A stretch of DNA of 64,000 nucleotides from CAVVJA01 sp963801715 (GTDB lineage Bacteria; Actinomycetota; Actinomycetes; Mycobacteriales; Jatrophihabitantaceae): positions 1 through 64,000 of the forward strand of contig CAWDGB010000009.1 of assembly GCA_963801715.1 (NCBI GenBank), in the 5' to 3' direction. A program made the translations under genes and the position numbers. Below the pieces are notes generated by a model. It ran no database searches. It saw nothing but the letters and a program-made list of their open reading frames with translations, and was not told where the DNA came from. This document shows, one piece after another, positions 44,119 through 54,742 of this stretch; position 1 is the first letter of the stretch, and each line of letters starts with the position of its first letter.

Positions 44119-45220
44119 GTGGACCTGGACCGCAGTTCGCCCGCGGCCCGCGAGTGGGTCAACGACGCCATCCGTCGGGTCGAGGCCGACGCGAACCGGT
44201 CCGCCGATACTCACCTCATTCCGTTCCCGTTGGGCGGCCCCCTCGGACGCTGCGACATCGACGTGTACCTGAAGGACGAATCGACGCACCCCACCGGATC
44301 GTTGAAGCATCGGCTGGCGAGATCGCTGTTCCTGTACGCCTTGTGCAATGGACAGATTCAGGCCGGGACGACCGTTACCGAGGCCTCGTCGGGTTCGACG
44401 GCGATCAGCGAGGCCTACTTCGCCCGGATGCTGGGTTTGCCGTTCATCGCCGTGATGCCGCGGTCGGTGAGCACCGAGAAGATCGCGCTCATCGAGCGGG
44501 AAGGTGGCCGCTGCCACCTCGTCGATGACCCAACCACGGTGTACTCGGTGGCCGCCGGGCTGGCCCAATCGACCGGTGGTTTCTACCTCGACCAGTTCAC
44601 GTTCGCCGAACGAGCCACGGACTGGCGCGGCAACAACAACATCGCCGAATCGATCTTCGAGCAAATGGCGTTCGAGCGTTATCCGGTACCGCGCTGGATC
44701 GTGGTCGGCGCTGGTACCGGGGGTACGAGCGCCACGGTTGGGCGCTACGTTCGATTCCGCCGGTTCGACACCGCCGTGGCTGTCGTCGACCCAGAGAACT
44801 CGGCGTTCTACCAAGGCTGGTGCGACGCCGACCCGCAGTACGTCACTGGACTGGGTTCTCGCATCGAGGGCATCGGCCGGCCTCGAGTCGAGCCGAGCTT
44901 TCTGCCCGGAGTGGTCGATCGGATGATCTCGGTCCCGGATGCGGCATCCATCGCCGTCATCCGCGAGGTGGAGCCGTTGCTCGGACGGCGAGTGGGCGCG
45001 TCGACCGGCACGAATCTCTATGGGGCGCTGTCGCATCGCTTGCGAGATGCGAGCCGCCGGAACCAAGGGCAGCATCGTGACCCTGTTGTGCGACGGGGGC
45101 GAGCGTTACGCCGACAGCTACTACTCCGACGACTGGCTCGCGGCCCAGGGAATCGATGTGACCCCGTACCGGCTTGCTTTCGCGGAGACGTTGCGCACCG
45201 GGACGTGGACGGCGGGCTGA
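44119..45220 (+). pseudogene. Cds1-like PLP-dependent cysteine desulfhydrase, one-base frame break
   Basis: About 366 aa when repaired. A fold-type-II PLP enzyme of the cysteine synthase family: the PLP lysine is in HPTGSLKHRLARSL, the phosphate loop in EASSGSTAIS and GAGTGGTSA. It resembles mycobacterial Cds1, which splits cysteine to pyruvate, sulfide and ammonia. The frame breaks after ASTGTNLYGAL; removing one base near 45030 gives RIACEMRAAG and an intact C-terminus with VTLLCDGGERYADSYY. GTG 44119 follows TAAGGT (44106-44111) by seven bases. Sequence error is likely. Confidence 0.88.
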
Positions 45221-45224
45221 CGAC

Positions 45225-45758
45225 GTGCCACGGAGCGTCGCCGTCATCGCAGTGGTCGGCGGGGCGCTGCTGCTGTCGTCGTTCGCTTTTCTCGGGCTTT
45301 GGCAGATTGCCGACGACTCCCAGAACCATGCCTATAACCCGGGTGCAATGCCTCCGACAATGGTCGCGCTGACCGCCGGGCAGCAGTACCAGCTCTCGAC
45401 CGCCGACGGCCCGGAAGCGCTCGCTGCGCAACACCGCAACGCGGTGCGGGACGCGTGTACTTGGTCGGAGGGCGGCTCGGCCCCGCAGAACCTGGCCGTT
45501 ACGCCGGTAGCGTCCGACTCGCGATCCACACATGTTGTCGCGACATTCATCGCTCCGGCGAGCGGCGATCTGCACATTGCCTGCCCTGTCTGGGGAGCCG
45601 TGTGGATCGACGACGCCGAGGACGCGCCGACCGACTTGGCCGGGCTCTTCCTCCTGCTCGGGGTGATCACGTTAACCAGCGGGGTCATCCTCGGTCTGAC
45701 CGCCCTCTACCGTCGGTCGGCGGAACCGGCCGGCCGGCACGCTGCTTCGCCATCGTGA
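45225..45758 (+). CDS. Hypothetical protein with two membrane helices
   Basis: Not recognised. A 177-aa protein with an N-terminal helix (VAVIAVVGGALLLSSFAFLGLW), an extracytoplasmic domain of about 100 residues containing two cysteines (DACTWSEG and HIACPVWG, perhaps a disulfide), and a second helix near the C-terminus (GLFLLLGVITLTSGVILGLTALY). GTG 45225 lies four bases after the Cds1-like stop. The TGA stop lies within the start of a dispersed palindromic element. Confidence 0.72.
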   Translation: MPRSVAVIAVVGGALLLSSFAFLGLWQIADDSQNHAYNPGAMPPTMVALTAGQQYQLSTADGPEALAAQHRNAVRDACTWSEGGSAPQNLAVTPVASDSRSTHVVATFIAPASGDLHIACPVWGAVWIDDAEDAPTDLAGLFLLLGVITLTSGVILGLTALYRRSAEPAGRHAASPS

Positions 45759-45802
45759 TCTTGGACTTAGTGCCCTGGGGCAACGATAAGCCCAAGATCA
45801 TC
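45755..45802. repeat. Dispersed palindromic element, copy 5
   Basis: Left arm GTGATCTTGGACTTA, loop GTGCCCTGGGGCAACGA with its own small GCCC/GGGC stem, right arm TAAGCCCAAGATCATC. The left arm includes the stop codon of the preceding gene. It separates convergent genes. Confidence 0.83.
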
Positions 45803-45822
45803 GCGGGCGCGGGCGCGGGGAG

Positions 45823-46503
45823 TCAGCGACTGGCGGCGACCCGGACAACCTCCGGGGTGAGCTCGCTGATATTGGTGAGCTGCACTGCCGCCAGTGCGAG
45901 CGCATCGGGCGCAGGCGGAAAGGCGGCGTGCGGAACGGCGATCACCGCAAGACCAGCCGAGGCGGCGGCCCGCAGCCCGTTGGAGGAGTCCTCGATCGCG
46001 ACCGCATGATCGGGCCGGACGCCGAGCCGCGAGGCTACGGTCAGGTACACATCCGGAGCAGGTTTGCCGGCCGGCACTTCTTCAGTCGAGACCGTGACCT
46101 GAAACGCCGGCGCAAGGCCGGATGCGTCGAGAACCGTTTCGATGAGGGTTGTCGGCGAGGACGACGCCAGCCCGAGGGGCCAGTGGTCAGCTAGCCGGGT
46201 CACCGCCTCGACCGCTCCGTCGATGAGTGGCAGGCGCTCCCGATAGCGGGTGGTAATTCGGTCGATCACCGTGCGGGCGATGTGCTCCGGAGACTCCGGA
46301 ATGCCGACGACGTCATGTAGATACTTCGACCACTCCGGCGTGCTCATGCCCTGCATGGCCCGCGTAGCGTCGTCCGGCCATGTGCGGCCCGCTTCGGCCG
46401 CGACTTCGCGACGGAGTTCGTCCCAGATCGCCTCCGAGTCCACGAGCACTCCGTCGAGGTCGAAAACGACGGCATCGACGGTCGTGGACTCGGCACCTGG
46501 CAC
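45823..46503 (-). CDS. HAD hydrolase, beta-phosphoglucomutase-like
   Basis: A 226-aa HAD protein: motif I VVFDLDGVLVDSE, motif II LASSSP, motif III lysine in VPAGKPAPDVY and motif IV AIEDSSNGLRAAASAG. This set is shared by beta-phosphoglucomutases and sugar-phosphate phosphatases such as GPP and 2-deoxyglucose-6-phosphatase. GTG 46503 is preceded by GGAGGAG; an adjacent GTG at 46506 is possible. The longer frame to 46671 would run into the divergent MFS gene. Confidence 0.88.
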   Translation of the reverse strand: MPGAESTTVDAVVFDLDGVLVDSEAIWDELRREVAAEAGRTWPDDATRAMQGMSTPEWSKYLHDVVGIPESPEHIARTVIDRITTRYRERLPLIDGAVEAVTRLADHWPLGLASSSPTTLIETVLDASGLAPAFQVTVSTEEVPAGKPAPDVYLTVASRLGVRPDHAVAIEDSSNGLRAAASAGLAVIAVPHAAFPPAPDALALAAVQLTNISELTPEVVRVAASR

Positions 46504-46610
46504 CACATGCTCCTCCCGGACTGAACACCAGCGCCTAAGTGTGCCGGATGTTGCGACGGTCACACCTCCGGGCGGATTGACCTCAACCACGCTTGACGTT
46601 GCACCCTGGG

Positions 46611-48011
46611 ATGGTGGTGCAGACGGAGGTCCGGGAGCAAACAGCTCCGATTTCGACTTCCGTTTTCGCACCGGCCTACCGCCTGACGAGTGCTGGGATC
46701 CTGATCCTGGTCACCCTCATCGCGTTCGAGGCGATGGCGGTGGCCGCGGCGTTGCCGACGGCCGCTCGGGAGTTGCATGGCATCGGGGCGATCGGGTGGG
46801 CGTTCACCGCGTTCCTCGTCGCCAGCGTCATCGGTCTGGTCGTTTCGGGCCAGATCTGCGACACCCGGGGCCCGCGACTGGCCACAGTGGCCGGGCTCGT
46901 CGCGTTCATCGGCGGGCTCGCGATCTCGGGGACCGCGACCACCATGGCCCAGCTTGTGGCCGGGCGTGCGGTTCAAGGCCTGGGCGGCGGTCTGCTCATC
47001 ACCGCGATCTACGTTGTGTTAGGGGAAGCGTTCCCCGAGGTCGTGCGACCGAAGATCTTCGCCGCCATGTCGGGGGCGTGGGTCCTTCCGGCGCTGCTGG
47101 GCCCGATCGTGGCCGGGACCCTTTCGGAGCACGCCAGCTGGCGCTGGGTGTTCATCGGTTTGTTGCCGTTCGTGGTGCTGGGCGCCGCGCTGATGGTTCC
47201 CGTGCTGAGCACGGAGTCGCGTCGCGATCGCGATGCGACAGCACGGGGCGCCCTGGCCGATCCTCGCCGCATCGTGCGAGCTCTGGCGACCGCGGCCGGG
47301 ATCGCGGCGCTCGAGGCGGCCGGCCAGCACCCGTCCTTCATTACCGTTGGCGCGGCCGTGGTCGGCGCCGGCGCACTGGTCTGGGGTCTCTCCGGGCTGC
47401 TGCCGGCCGGGACCTGGCGGGTCCGGCGCGGGGTCCCGGCGCCGATCGTGCTGCGTGGCTTGCTTGCCGGCGCGTTCTTCGGTACCGAGTCGCTGGTGCC
47501 ACTCACGCTGACGGTGCAGCACGGGTTCGGCGCGCTCTCCGCTGGCCTGCCGCTGGTGATCACGGGGCTGACGTGGACCCTCGGCTCCTGGTGGCAGGGC
47601 CGAGAGAGCGTCCGGGTCGAGCAACGGGTGAACCTGATCCGCGCCGGTTTCCTGTTCGTCGCGGCCGGTGCCGTGGGCGTCGCCATTGCGGCCCAGCCGG
47701 GCGCTCCTGGCTGGCTGGTGTATCTCGTCTGGGCGCCGGCGGGCATCGGCGCTGGGCTGACCATGTCGAGTGTCGGCGTCCTCCTGCTGCTGTTCACCAC
47801 CGACGCCGATCGCGGTGCCGACTCGGCCGCATTGCAACTGTCGGACACCGTGACTACTGCGATCACCACGGGCATCGGCGGTGTGCTCATCGCCGCGGCC
47901 GCAGGCGGTCTGTTCGGCTACACCACCGCGTTCACGGTGCTGTTCGTCTTGATGGCCCTCGTCGCGGTGCTCGGACTGCTGTTGGCCCGTCAGGCCCGCC
48001 CGCCGACGTGA
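46611..48011 (+). CDS. MFS transporter
   Basis: A major facilitator of 466 aa with hydrophobic helices throughout. The TM1-2 loop and TM5 motifs, AIGWAFTAFLVASVIGLVVSGQICDTRGPR and GRAVQGLGGGLLITA, are those of drug:H+ antiporters. ATG 46611 is chosen over TTG 46593. A narrow-spectrum exporter is likely; the substrate is unknown. Its last 22 bases overlap the convergent 2-hydroxyglutarate oxidase gene. Confidence 0.9.
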   Translation: MVVQTEVREQTAPISTSVFAPAYRLTSAGILILVTLIAFEAMAVAAALPTAARELHGIGAIGWAFTAFLVASVIGLVVSGQICDTRGPRLATVAGLVAFIGGLAISGTATTMAQLVAGRAVQGLGGGLLITAIYVVLGEAFPEVVRPKIFAAMSGAWVLPALLGPIVAGTLSEHASWRWVFIGLLPFVVLGAALMVPVLSTESRRDRDATARGALADPRRIVRALATAAGIAALEAAGQHPSFITVGAAVVGAGALVWGLSGLLPAGTWRVRRGVPAPIVLRGLLAGAFFGTESLVPLTLTVQHGFGALSAGLPLVITGLTWTLGSWWQGRESVRVEQRVNLIRAGFLFVAAGAVGVAIAAQPGAPGWLVYLVWAPAGIGAGLTMSSVGVLLLLFTTDADRGADSAALQLSDTVTTAITTGIGGVLIAAAAGGLFGYTTAFTVLFVLMALVAVLGLLLARQARPPT

Positions 48012-49237
48012 CGATCTGCGGCAAGCAACCGGTCAGTGATCATCTCGCCGATCGGGATCGCCGACGTTGCTGCCGGTGACGGCGCGTTGCAGACGTGCAA
48101 GGTGCGCGCCGTCTCGGCGAACAAGAAGTCATGAACCAGAGTGCCGTCCCGCAGCACGGCCTGAGCCCGGATACCGGCCGGTTCCGGTTGTAGGTCGCGC
48201 AAGCTCAGGCTTGGCGCGTACTTCCGGCACTCCCGTAGGTACCCGCGCTTGGACAGCGAGTTGGTCATCTCACGCACGCCGGTGCGGAGGTTGGCCCGAG
48301 CGACCCGCCACATCCCGGGGAAGCGCACATAGTCCGCGACATCACGCCGATCGAAGGAGAACTTTCGATACCCCTCGCGGGAGAGGCCCAACACGGCGTT
48401 CGGTCCGACCGTCACTCCGCCATCGGTCGTGCGGGTGAGATGCACTCCGAGGAACGGCAGCTCGGGATCCGGGATCGGGTAGATGAGATGCCGGACGAGG
48501 TTTGACCGCCATTCCGGCAGCCGGTAGTACTCGCCGCGGAACGGCACGATGCGGAAGTCGACGTCGACACCGGCCATGCGAGCCAGCCGATCGGCCTGCA
48601 ATCCGGCACAGACGACGACCCGGCTCGCTCGCACCGCCTCGCTTGCCGACTCCGCGGCGGCGTCCGCCGACGACCTCCTCAGGGTGACGATCACCTCATC
48701 GCCGCTCTCGGCGAGATCGGTCACCATCGCGCCGAGTGTCAGCTTGCCGCCCCGCTGGCGGACAACCTCGCCCATCACCTCGGCAATCGCCGAGTAGTCG
48801 ACGATTCCGGTCGCGGGGACGAACAGTGCGCCCACACCCCGGACGTTCGGCTCGCGTCGATGCAGCTCGCGGGCATCGAGCCGCTCGACCTCGACGTCAT
48901 TGGCGTGCGACCGCGCGTAGAGCGCGTCCATGCGGGCCAACTCGGCGGCGTCGGTCGCCACGAGCAGCTTGCCGCACACGTCTACCGGTATCCCGTGCCG
49001 GGCGGCAAAGTCTTTGGTGGCCTGGGCCCCCTCCCGGCACAGCCGGGCCTTGAGGCTGCCAGGTGCGTAATAAATGCCGGAGTGGATGACCCCGCTGTTG
49101 TGCCCGGTCTGATGCGTCCCGAGAGACAGCTCCTTGTCGACCAGGCGCAGGCTGGCGCCTGGCTGGCGGTCGAGAATCGCCATCGCCGTGGCGAGGCCGA
49201 CGATGCCTCCGCCCACGACGCAATAGTCGTAACGCAT
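47990..49237 (-). CDS. lhgO: L-2-hydroxyglutarate oxidase
   Basis: An FAD-dependent oxidoreductase of 415 aa. YDYCVVGGGIVGLATAMA binds FAD; HQTGHNSGVIHSGIYYAPGSLKA is the family's signature loop near residue 50, and VRAQAV-type residues near the end match LhgO. It oxidises L-2-hydroxyglutarate, a by-product of dehydrogenase promiscuity, to 2-oxoglutarate. ATG 49237 (MRYDYCV) is preferred; the longer frame to 49312 would overlap the divergent iscS start. Confidence 0.92.
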   Translation of the reverse strand: MRYDYCVVGGGIVGLATAMAILDRQPGASLRLVDKELSLGTHQTGHNSGVIHSGIYYAPGSLKARLCREGAQATKDFAARHGIPVDVCGKLLVATDAAELARMDALYARSHANDVEVERLDARELHRREPNVRGVGALFVPATGIVDYSAIAEVMGEVVRQRGGKLTLGAMVTDLAESGDEVIVTLRRSSADAAAESASEAVRASRVVVCAGLQADRLARMAGVDVDFRIVPFRGEYYRLPEWRSNLVRHLIYPIPDPELPFLGVHLTRTTDGGVTVGPNAVLGLSREGYRKFSFDRRDVADYVRFPGMWRVARANLRTGVREMTNSLSKRGYLRECRKYAPSLSLRDLQPEPAGIRAQAVLRDGTLVHDFLFAETARTLHVCNAPSPAATSAIPIGEMITDRLLAADRHVGGRA

Positions 49238-49305
49238 CCGTCCCCCCGAGGCGGTCTGACCGCGACCGTCCGGGCCGGGTCGCCGCTCATCGTAAGCTGA
49301 AAGCG

Positions 49306-50502
49306 ATGCCATACCTCGACCACGCGGCGACGACGCCCATGCTTCCCGAGGCCATCGACGCCATGAGCGAGGCGATGGTTGATGTCGGCAATGCTTCCTC
49401 CCTGCATGGCTCGGGCCGGCGAGCCCGGCGTCGCGTCGAAGAGGCCCGCGAATTGCTCGGTGCGGCGCTGGGCGCCCGCCCGTCGGAGATCGTCTTCAGC
49501 AGCGGCGGAACCGAATCCGACAACCTGGCCGTCAAGGGCCTGTTCTGGGCGCGGAACAACGCGGACCCGCGTCGTCGCCGGATCCTCGCTAGCACGGTCG
49601 AGCACCATGCCGTCCTCGATACGGTCGAGTGGCTTGACGCGACCGGGCAGGCCGATGTGACCTGGCTTTCGGTGGACTCTCGCGGCCGGGTCGACCCGGA
49701 CGTGGTACGCGCCGAGCTGCACGCGCACGCGGACTCCGTCGCGCTCATCAGCGTGATGTGGGCGAACAACGAGGTCGGGACCGTGCAACCCGTGACCGAA
49801 CTCGCCGACATTGCCCACGAGTACGGGATTCCCCTGCACACCGATGCGGTGCAAGCAGTCGGCGCGGTTCCGGTGAACTTTGCCGACTCCGGTGCCGACG
49901 CGATGACGGCGACCGCGCACAAGCTCGGCGGTCCTTACGGCGTGGGCGCACTCCTGTTGCGTCGCGATGCGCAGTGTGTGCCGCTGCTGCATGGCGGCGG
50001 CCAGGAGCGCGACCTGCGCTCCGGAACGCTGGATCCACCCGGCACGACGGGGTTCGCCGTCGCGGCCTCGGCCGCGGTGTCCCGTCAGCCGCAGAGGGCC
50101 CGCCGCCTCGACGCGCTACGGACCCGCCTGATCAACGGAATTCGGGCGGCCGTCCCGGACGTCATGGTCAACGGACATCCGACCGAACGGCTTCCCGGAA
50201 TCGCCCACCTGAGCTTCCCGGGCTGCGAGGGCGATTCCTTGCTCATGCTGCTCGACGCTCGCGGGATCGAGTGTTCGACGGGCTCCGCCTGCTCAGCCGG
50301 GGTCGCTCGCCCGTCCCACGTCCTGATCGCGATGGGTGCCGATCCGATCAGCGCTCGCGGCTCGTTGCGATTCTCGCTCGGCCACACCTCGACCGAGGCC
50401 GATGTGAACGCGGTGATCGAGGCGATCGGGCCGGTCGTCGAGCGTGCCCGCCGAGCCGGTTTCACGTCCGTCCTGCCTATCACCCGGATGAGCGCCGAAT
50501 GA
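49306..50502 (+). CDS. iscS: Cysteine desulfurase (IscS/NifS family)
   Basis: A PLP-dependent desulfurase of 398 aa that provides persulfide sulfur. YLDHAATTPM at the start, GTESDN, the PLP lysine in TATAHKLGGPYGVGAL and the active cysteine in ECSTGSACSAG are all intact. Its stop overlaps the mnmA start as ATGA, so it very probably supplies sulfur to MnmA for tRNA thiolation. ATG 49306 follows TAAGCT (49293-49298) by seven bases, fitting a leaderless mRNA. Confidence 0.95.
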   Translation: MPYLDHAATTPMLPEAIDAMSEAMVDVGNASSLHGSGRRARRRVEEARELLGAALGARPSEIVFSSGGTESDNLAVKGLFWARNNADPRRRRILASTVEHHAVLDTVEWLDATGQADVTWLSVDSRGRVDPDVVRAELHAHADSVALISVMWANNEVGTVQPVTELADIAHEYGIPLHTDAVQAVGAVPVNFADSGADAMTATAHKLGGPYGVGALLLRRDAQCVPLLHGGGQERDLRSGTLDPPGTTGFAVAASAAVSRQPQRARRLDALRTRLINGIRAAVPDVMVNGHPTERLPGIAHLSFPGCEGDSLLMLLDARGIECSTGSACSAGVARPSHVLIAMGADPISARGSLRFSLGHTSTEADVNAVIEAIGPVVERARRAGFTSVLPITRMSAE

Positions 50503-51591
50503 GGGTGCTCGCGGCGATGAGCGGCGGGGTGGACTCCGCCGTCGCCGCCGCTCGCGCCGTCGACGCTGGACACGACGTCACCGGCGTCCACCTGGCGCTG
50601 TCGGCGCAACCGGCGAGCTTGCGGCACGGCGCCCGCGGTTGCTGCTCGGTCGAAGACGCCAATGACGCTCGGCGCAGCGCCGACATCCTCGATATCCCGT
50701 TCTATGTCTGGGATCTCGCCGAACGATTTCGCGTCGACGTGATCGACGACTTCGTCGCCGAATACGCCGCTGGTCGTACTCCGAACCCGTGCCTGCGCTG
50801 TAACGAGAAGATCAAGTTTGCCGCGGTCCTCGACCGAGCCCTCGCGCTCGGGTTCGACGCCGTCGTCACGGGCCACTATGCGCGCCTTGTGGACGGCCGT
50901 CTGATGCGTTCGGTCGACGTCGGTAAGGACCAGTCGTACGTCCTGGCCGTGCTGACGGCGGCGCAACTCGCCCACGCGATGTTCCCGATCGGCGACTCGA
51001 CCAAGGCGCAGGTACGCGCCGAGGCAGCGCGTCGCGGTCTGGCCGTCGCTGCGCAAGCCGGACTCGCACGACATCTGCTTCATTGCCGACGGCGACACGC
51101 GCGGCTTCCTGTCGCGCCAGCTTGGCGAGCGATCTGGACCGATCGTCGACGCCACTACGGGGACGGTGGTCGGCCGGCACGGTGGATCTTTCGGCTTCAC
51201 GGTTGGGCAGCGCCGAGGCCTGCATCTGGATCGGGCCGCGGCGGATGGTGCCCCGCGCTACGTGCTGTCGCTCGAGCCGGCGACGAACACGGTTCTCGTC
51301 GGTCCGCGGGAACAGCTCGAGGTGACGAGGATCATTGCTGAGCACCCGGTGTGGACGTCCGGGGTCAGCCCGAACGGGCCGCTGGCCTGCCAGGTGCAGC
51401 TGCGCGCGCATGGCATGGTGTCCGACGCCACGGTGACCGTGTCTGGCGATCGGCTCGTCGCGGCTTTGGATCGGCCCCAGCGGGGCGTCGCCGCCGGGCA
51501 GGCGCTGGTCATGTATGACGCCGAGATGGTCATCGGCTCTGCGACGATCGCGTCCGTGGCCCGGGCCGCCGCACCAGCCGCGGCGGGCTGA
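50499..51591 (+). pseudogene. mnmA: tRNA-specific 2-thiouridylase MnmA, one-base frame break
   Basis: About 363 aa when repaired. MnmA adds the 2-thio group to U34 of certain tRNAs. The PP-loop AAMSGGVDSAVAA, the catalytic cysteine region NPCLRCNEKIKF and VTGHYAR are in the first frame. After LAVA the frame breaks (51050-51053); one base fewer gives RKPDSHDICFIADGD with the second catalytic cysteine, then GFTVGQRRGL to the end. The gene is normally well conserved, so error is more likely than loss. The TGATG at 51589-51593 couples it to the next gene. Confidence 0.93.
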
Positions 51592-52594
51592 TGGGTATGC
51601 ATCCCTGGCCGCCGGGAGCGGCGACCGGCATTGGATCGTGGCCCGGCACGGACGTCGACGAGGCCGTGCGCATCGTCCTCGGCGAGCTCCCTGACCTGCC
51701 CTACCTCCCGGAATTGCCCGCCCGGGGTGTTGGCGCGGAGCTGATCGGTCGGACGGCCGGGCTGCTTGTCGATATGCCGGTCGAGGTTCAGCCGTCCGGG
51801 TGGCGAGTGACGGCGCGCCCCGGCCGCGACCTGCGCCGGGCGCGTGACCTGCTCACGCGGCGATCTCGACACCCTGCAGGCTCAAGCCGAGGGATACGCA
51901 GGCGCCCTGAAGGTCCAGTTCGCAGGACCGTGGACCCTGGCCGCCGGAGTCGAGCTGCCGTCCGGACACCGGGTCGTGTCGGACTACGGGGCCACCCGGG
52001 ATCTGGCCGCGTCGCTGACCGAGGGGCTGCGGGCGGCGTTATCCGATCTGGCCGCGCGCATTCCGCAGGCCACCGTCGTGCTCCAGCTGGACGAACCGTC
52101 GCTACCGACCGTCCTGGCCGGGAAGGTTCCGACACCCTCCGGGTACGGCACCGTCGCGGCGGTCGAGCGCGAGCGTGGTCGAATCCACGCTGCGCGATGT
52201 GCTCGACGTCGGTGCGACCGGCAGTCGAGTCGTGCATTGCTGCGCGCCGGACGTCCCAGTCGCACTGCTGCGCGCGGCTGGGGCAGATGCGGTCTCGCTA
52301 GATCTCACGCTGATCGAGTCGGCCGATTACGACGCGCTCGGCGAGGCTGTAGCGGGCGGGACGTCCCTCTGGCTCGGCGTGGTGCCGGCAGTCGACGCTC
52401 CGGTGACGTTGGCGGCGGCGCGTGGCGGGGTCGAGCGGTTGTGGTCGGCGCTGGGATTCGATCCCGGCCGGCTAGCCGCCGCAGTCGTGCCTACGCCGGC
52501 GTGTGGGCTCGCGGGCGCGTCGCCTGCGTACGCGCGGCGGGCGACGGCTCTGGTGCGCGACGTGGGGCGGGCCCTGCTTGATCTGACGGATTGA
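51591..52594 (+). pseudogene. Cobalamin-independent methionine synthase-like protein, two frame breaks
   Basis: About 334 aa when repaired; it resembles the short actinobacterial relatives of the MetE C-terminal domain. GSWPGTDVDEAVRIV opens it. One extra base near 51858 and another near 52167 split it into three frames; with both removed it reads continuously through LQLDEPSLPTVLAGK, VVHCCAPDVP and TPACGLAGASP. The H-x-C (HCC) and the later cysteine correspond to zinc ligands of MetE. The role of these short forms is unsettled. It starts on the mnmA stop, the order commonly seen before ligA in actinobacteria. Confidence 0.85.
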
Positions 52595-52639
52595 GCGGCT
52601 GGCAGTCCGTCGGCCGGTAATGCGCGGATCTCGGCCGGA

Positions 52640-54742
52640 TCAGTCGATCTGGATGGTCAATCGCTTCGGCGCGGCGATGATGTCGACTTCGCCGTCTGCT
52701 GTCAGCCGCAGGTCCAACGGTTCGCCGGCGACCCGCAGACCGTGAATTGTCAGCTCGCCGACCGGCGACGGGCGCATCGGCCGGATGCGAAGGAGAGCGG
52801 CCGGGACATCGGCCGCCAGTCCCAGGATCGCCGCCACGATGACCATGCTGGCCGCAGCCGACCAGGCCTGCGGCCGGCACGACGACGGGTAGGGCACTGG
52901 GCGGCCCTCGGTCGTGGCCGGCTGCCCACCGTAAAGTTCGGGCAGCCGGCCGGCGAACGCCGGTGCGGCGGCAAGTAGCCCGTTGATGAGGCTTCGGGTC
53001 GCGGCCGCGGCATCGGATCCAGGCGAGGCCGCCAAACCGGCGATCGCAATCGCGGTGTCGTGCGGCCAGACCGACCCACAGTGATAGCTCAGCGGGTTGT
53101 AGCCGGCCTCCCGCGCCGACATGGTGCGCAACCCGAAGCCGCTGTCGAGATCCGAGCCGGCGAGTCGACGAACCACCGCGGCCGTCTCCTCCGGGTCGAG
53201 CAAGCCGGTACCGAGCAGGTGGCCCAGGTTGGACGTGACTGTATCGGCTGGCCGACCGTGCCGGTCCAGCGCCATCGCCGGGTACCGGCCGTCGACATCC
53301 TCGACCCAGAATGCATCCCGGAAGCGTGATCGGAGCTCCGCCGCCCAGGCGCGCCAGAACTGCCCACCCGGTCGCTCGAACGCGTCCAGCAACGCGGCCG
53401 CCTGGCACGCTGCTGCGTGCGCGTAAGCCTGCACCTCGCACAAAGCGATCGGCGGCGCGGCGAGCGTCCCGTCAGAGAATTGAACCGCGTCCTCGGAGTC
53501 CTTCCAGCCCTGATTCACCAGCCCATGACCGGTGGTATCGGCGTACCGGATGAAGCCGTCCGGTCCGAGGGCGTGGTCGCGCAGCCAGCCCAGGGCGGCG
53601 TGCAGCGCCGGCATCAGCGCCTCGACCTCGTCGGGCGGGAGGCCCCACCGCCACGCGTCGTGCAGGAGCGTGATCCACAACGAGGTGGCGTCGACTGAGC
53701 CGTAGTACACGGGGGGCAGCACGATGGCACGACGGGAATGGCCCGAGGCTGCGAGGTCGACAGTCGCCCGCCGCAACTCATGAAGGATCTTGCCCGGCTG
53801 CTCTTCAGCCGCGGCGTCGATACGGACCCCCTGTCGGCGGGCCAATGCGCGCAGGGTGCCACCCGCGAGTCGGGTCCCGAGCGGAAGAGCCATTCGAGCG
53901 GCCCAGATCGAATCCCGGCCGAACAAGGTGAGGAACCACGGTGCGCCTGCGGCCAGCATCTGGTCGTGAGTCTCCGCCGCGTCGGCGACGAGCAACCCGC
54001 AGAGGTCGCTCACGCTCTGAGTGAGCAATTCGGTGAGCCGGTTGTCGCCGGCGCGCACGGTTGGGATCGAGAACGCGCGGTCGTCGCCGACCGGAAGGAC
54101 GACCGCAGGCACGGGATCGTCGACGATGGTGACCTCGATCGCCAGCTCCCAGACCTGCGTGCCGGCCGAGGGCGACTGTCCAGGAGAGGGTTCCGTCCGG
54201 AGGTGGTGCGGTCAGCCGGGGGCTGAGTATTCGGCGCGGACGGTCGCGCCGTCCGCCCCCCGCCAACGGGTAGCCGTCGGCTGGACGTCCGGCGCCAGCC
54301 CGGCCGCCGGACGCCCGCTCGCCACGTCGTAGATCGGCGCGAGATCGCAGGCCAGGGCGATCCCTACGCGTGCAGCTGACCGGCTCACTGGCGTGCGACA
54401 CCACGGTGATCACCTCGCGCACGGCCGTGCCGGTCACCGACCGATCCCGTTCGACGAGCACGGTCGGGTCGGCGCCCTCATTGCCCAGGCCGCGCCCGAC
54501 TGCCACGAACCGGGCGTGCGCCGCGCCGGCGAAGTGCCCACTCCAGTGGCAGCGGCTCGAATCCGTCGATCGTGACTACCAGTCCGGAGAGGATCCGCCG
54601 GTCACCGGCGTACCAACCGGCCGCGGCGCCGCGGATCTGGCCGTCGATAGGCGACAGCGCGAAAACCGGCGCCTGCACCGCCACCACCGCTGGCGTGCAG
54701 ATAGGGCTTCTGCCCCACGCCTGACCCGTTCCGGGCGGTCAT
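52640..54742 (-). pseudogene. Debranching-type amylo-alpha-1,6-glucosidase, N-terminus broken in several frames
   Basis: About 700 aa when repaired. The intact part (54112 to 52640, 490 aa) is a GH15/GH63-like helical barrel: APWFLTLFGRDSIWAARM, YADTTGHGLVNQGWKDSEDA and YHCGSVWPHDTAI are typical of the bacterial glycogen-debranching family. The N-terminal domain is readable only by changing frame about five times between 54742 and 54112 (PYLHA; APVFALSPIDGQIRG; ARFVAVGRGLGNEG; LACDLAPIYDVASG; LSPRLTAPPPDGTLSW). Probable start ATG 54742 follows TAATGT by seven bases. It lies on the opposite strand between the metE-like gene and ligA. It may be a real pseudogene or poor sequence. Confidence 0.82.

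Noticed and set aside
46250..48079. A 609-codon plus-strand frame over the MFS transporter
   Set aside because: Same-strand shadow in another frame; the MFS frame has clear membrane helices and family motifs, this one is Arg/Gly-rich.
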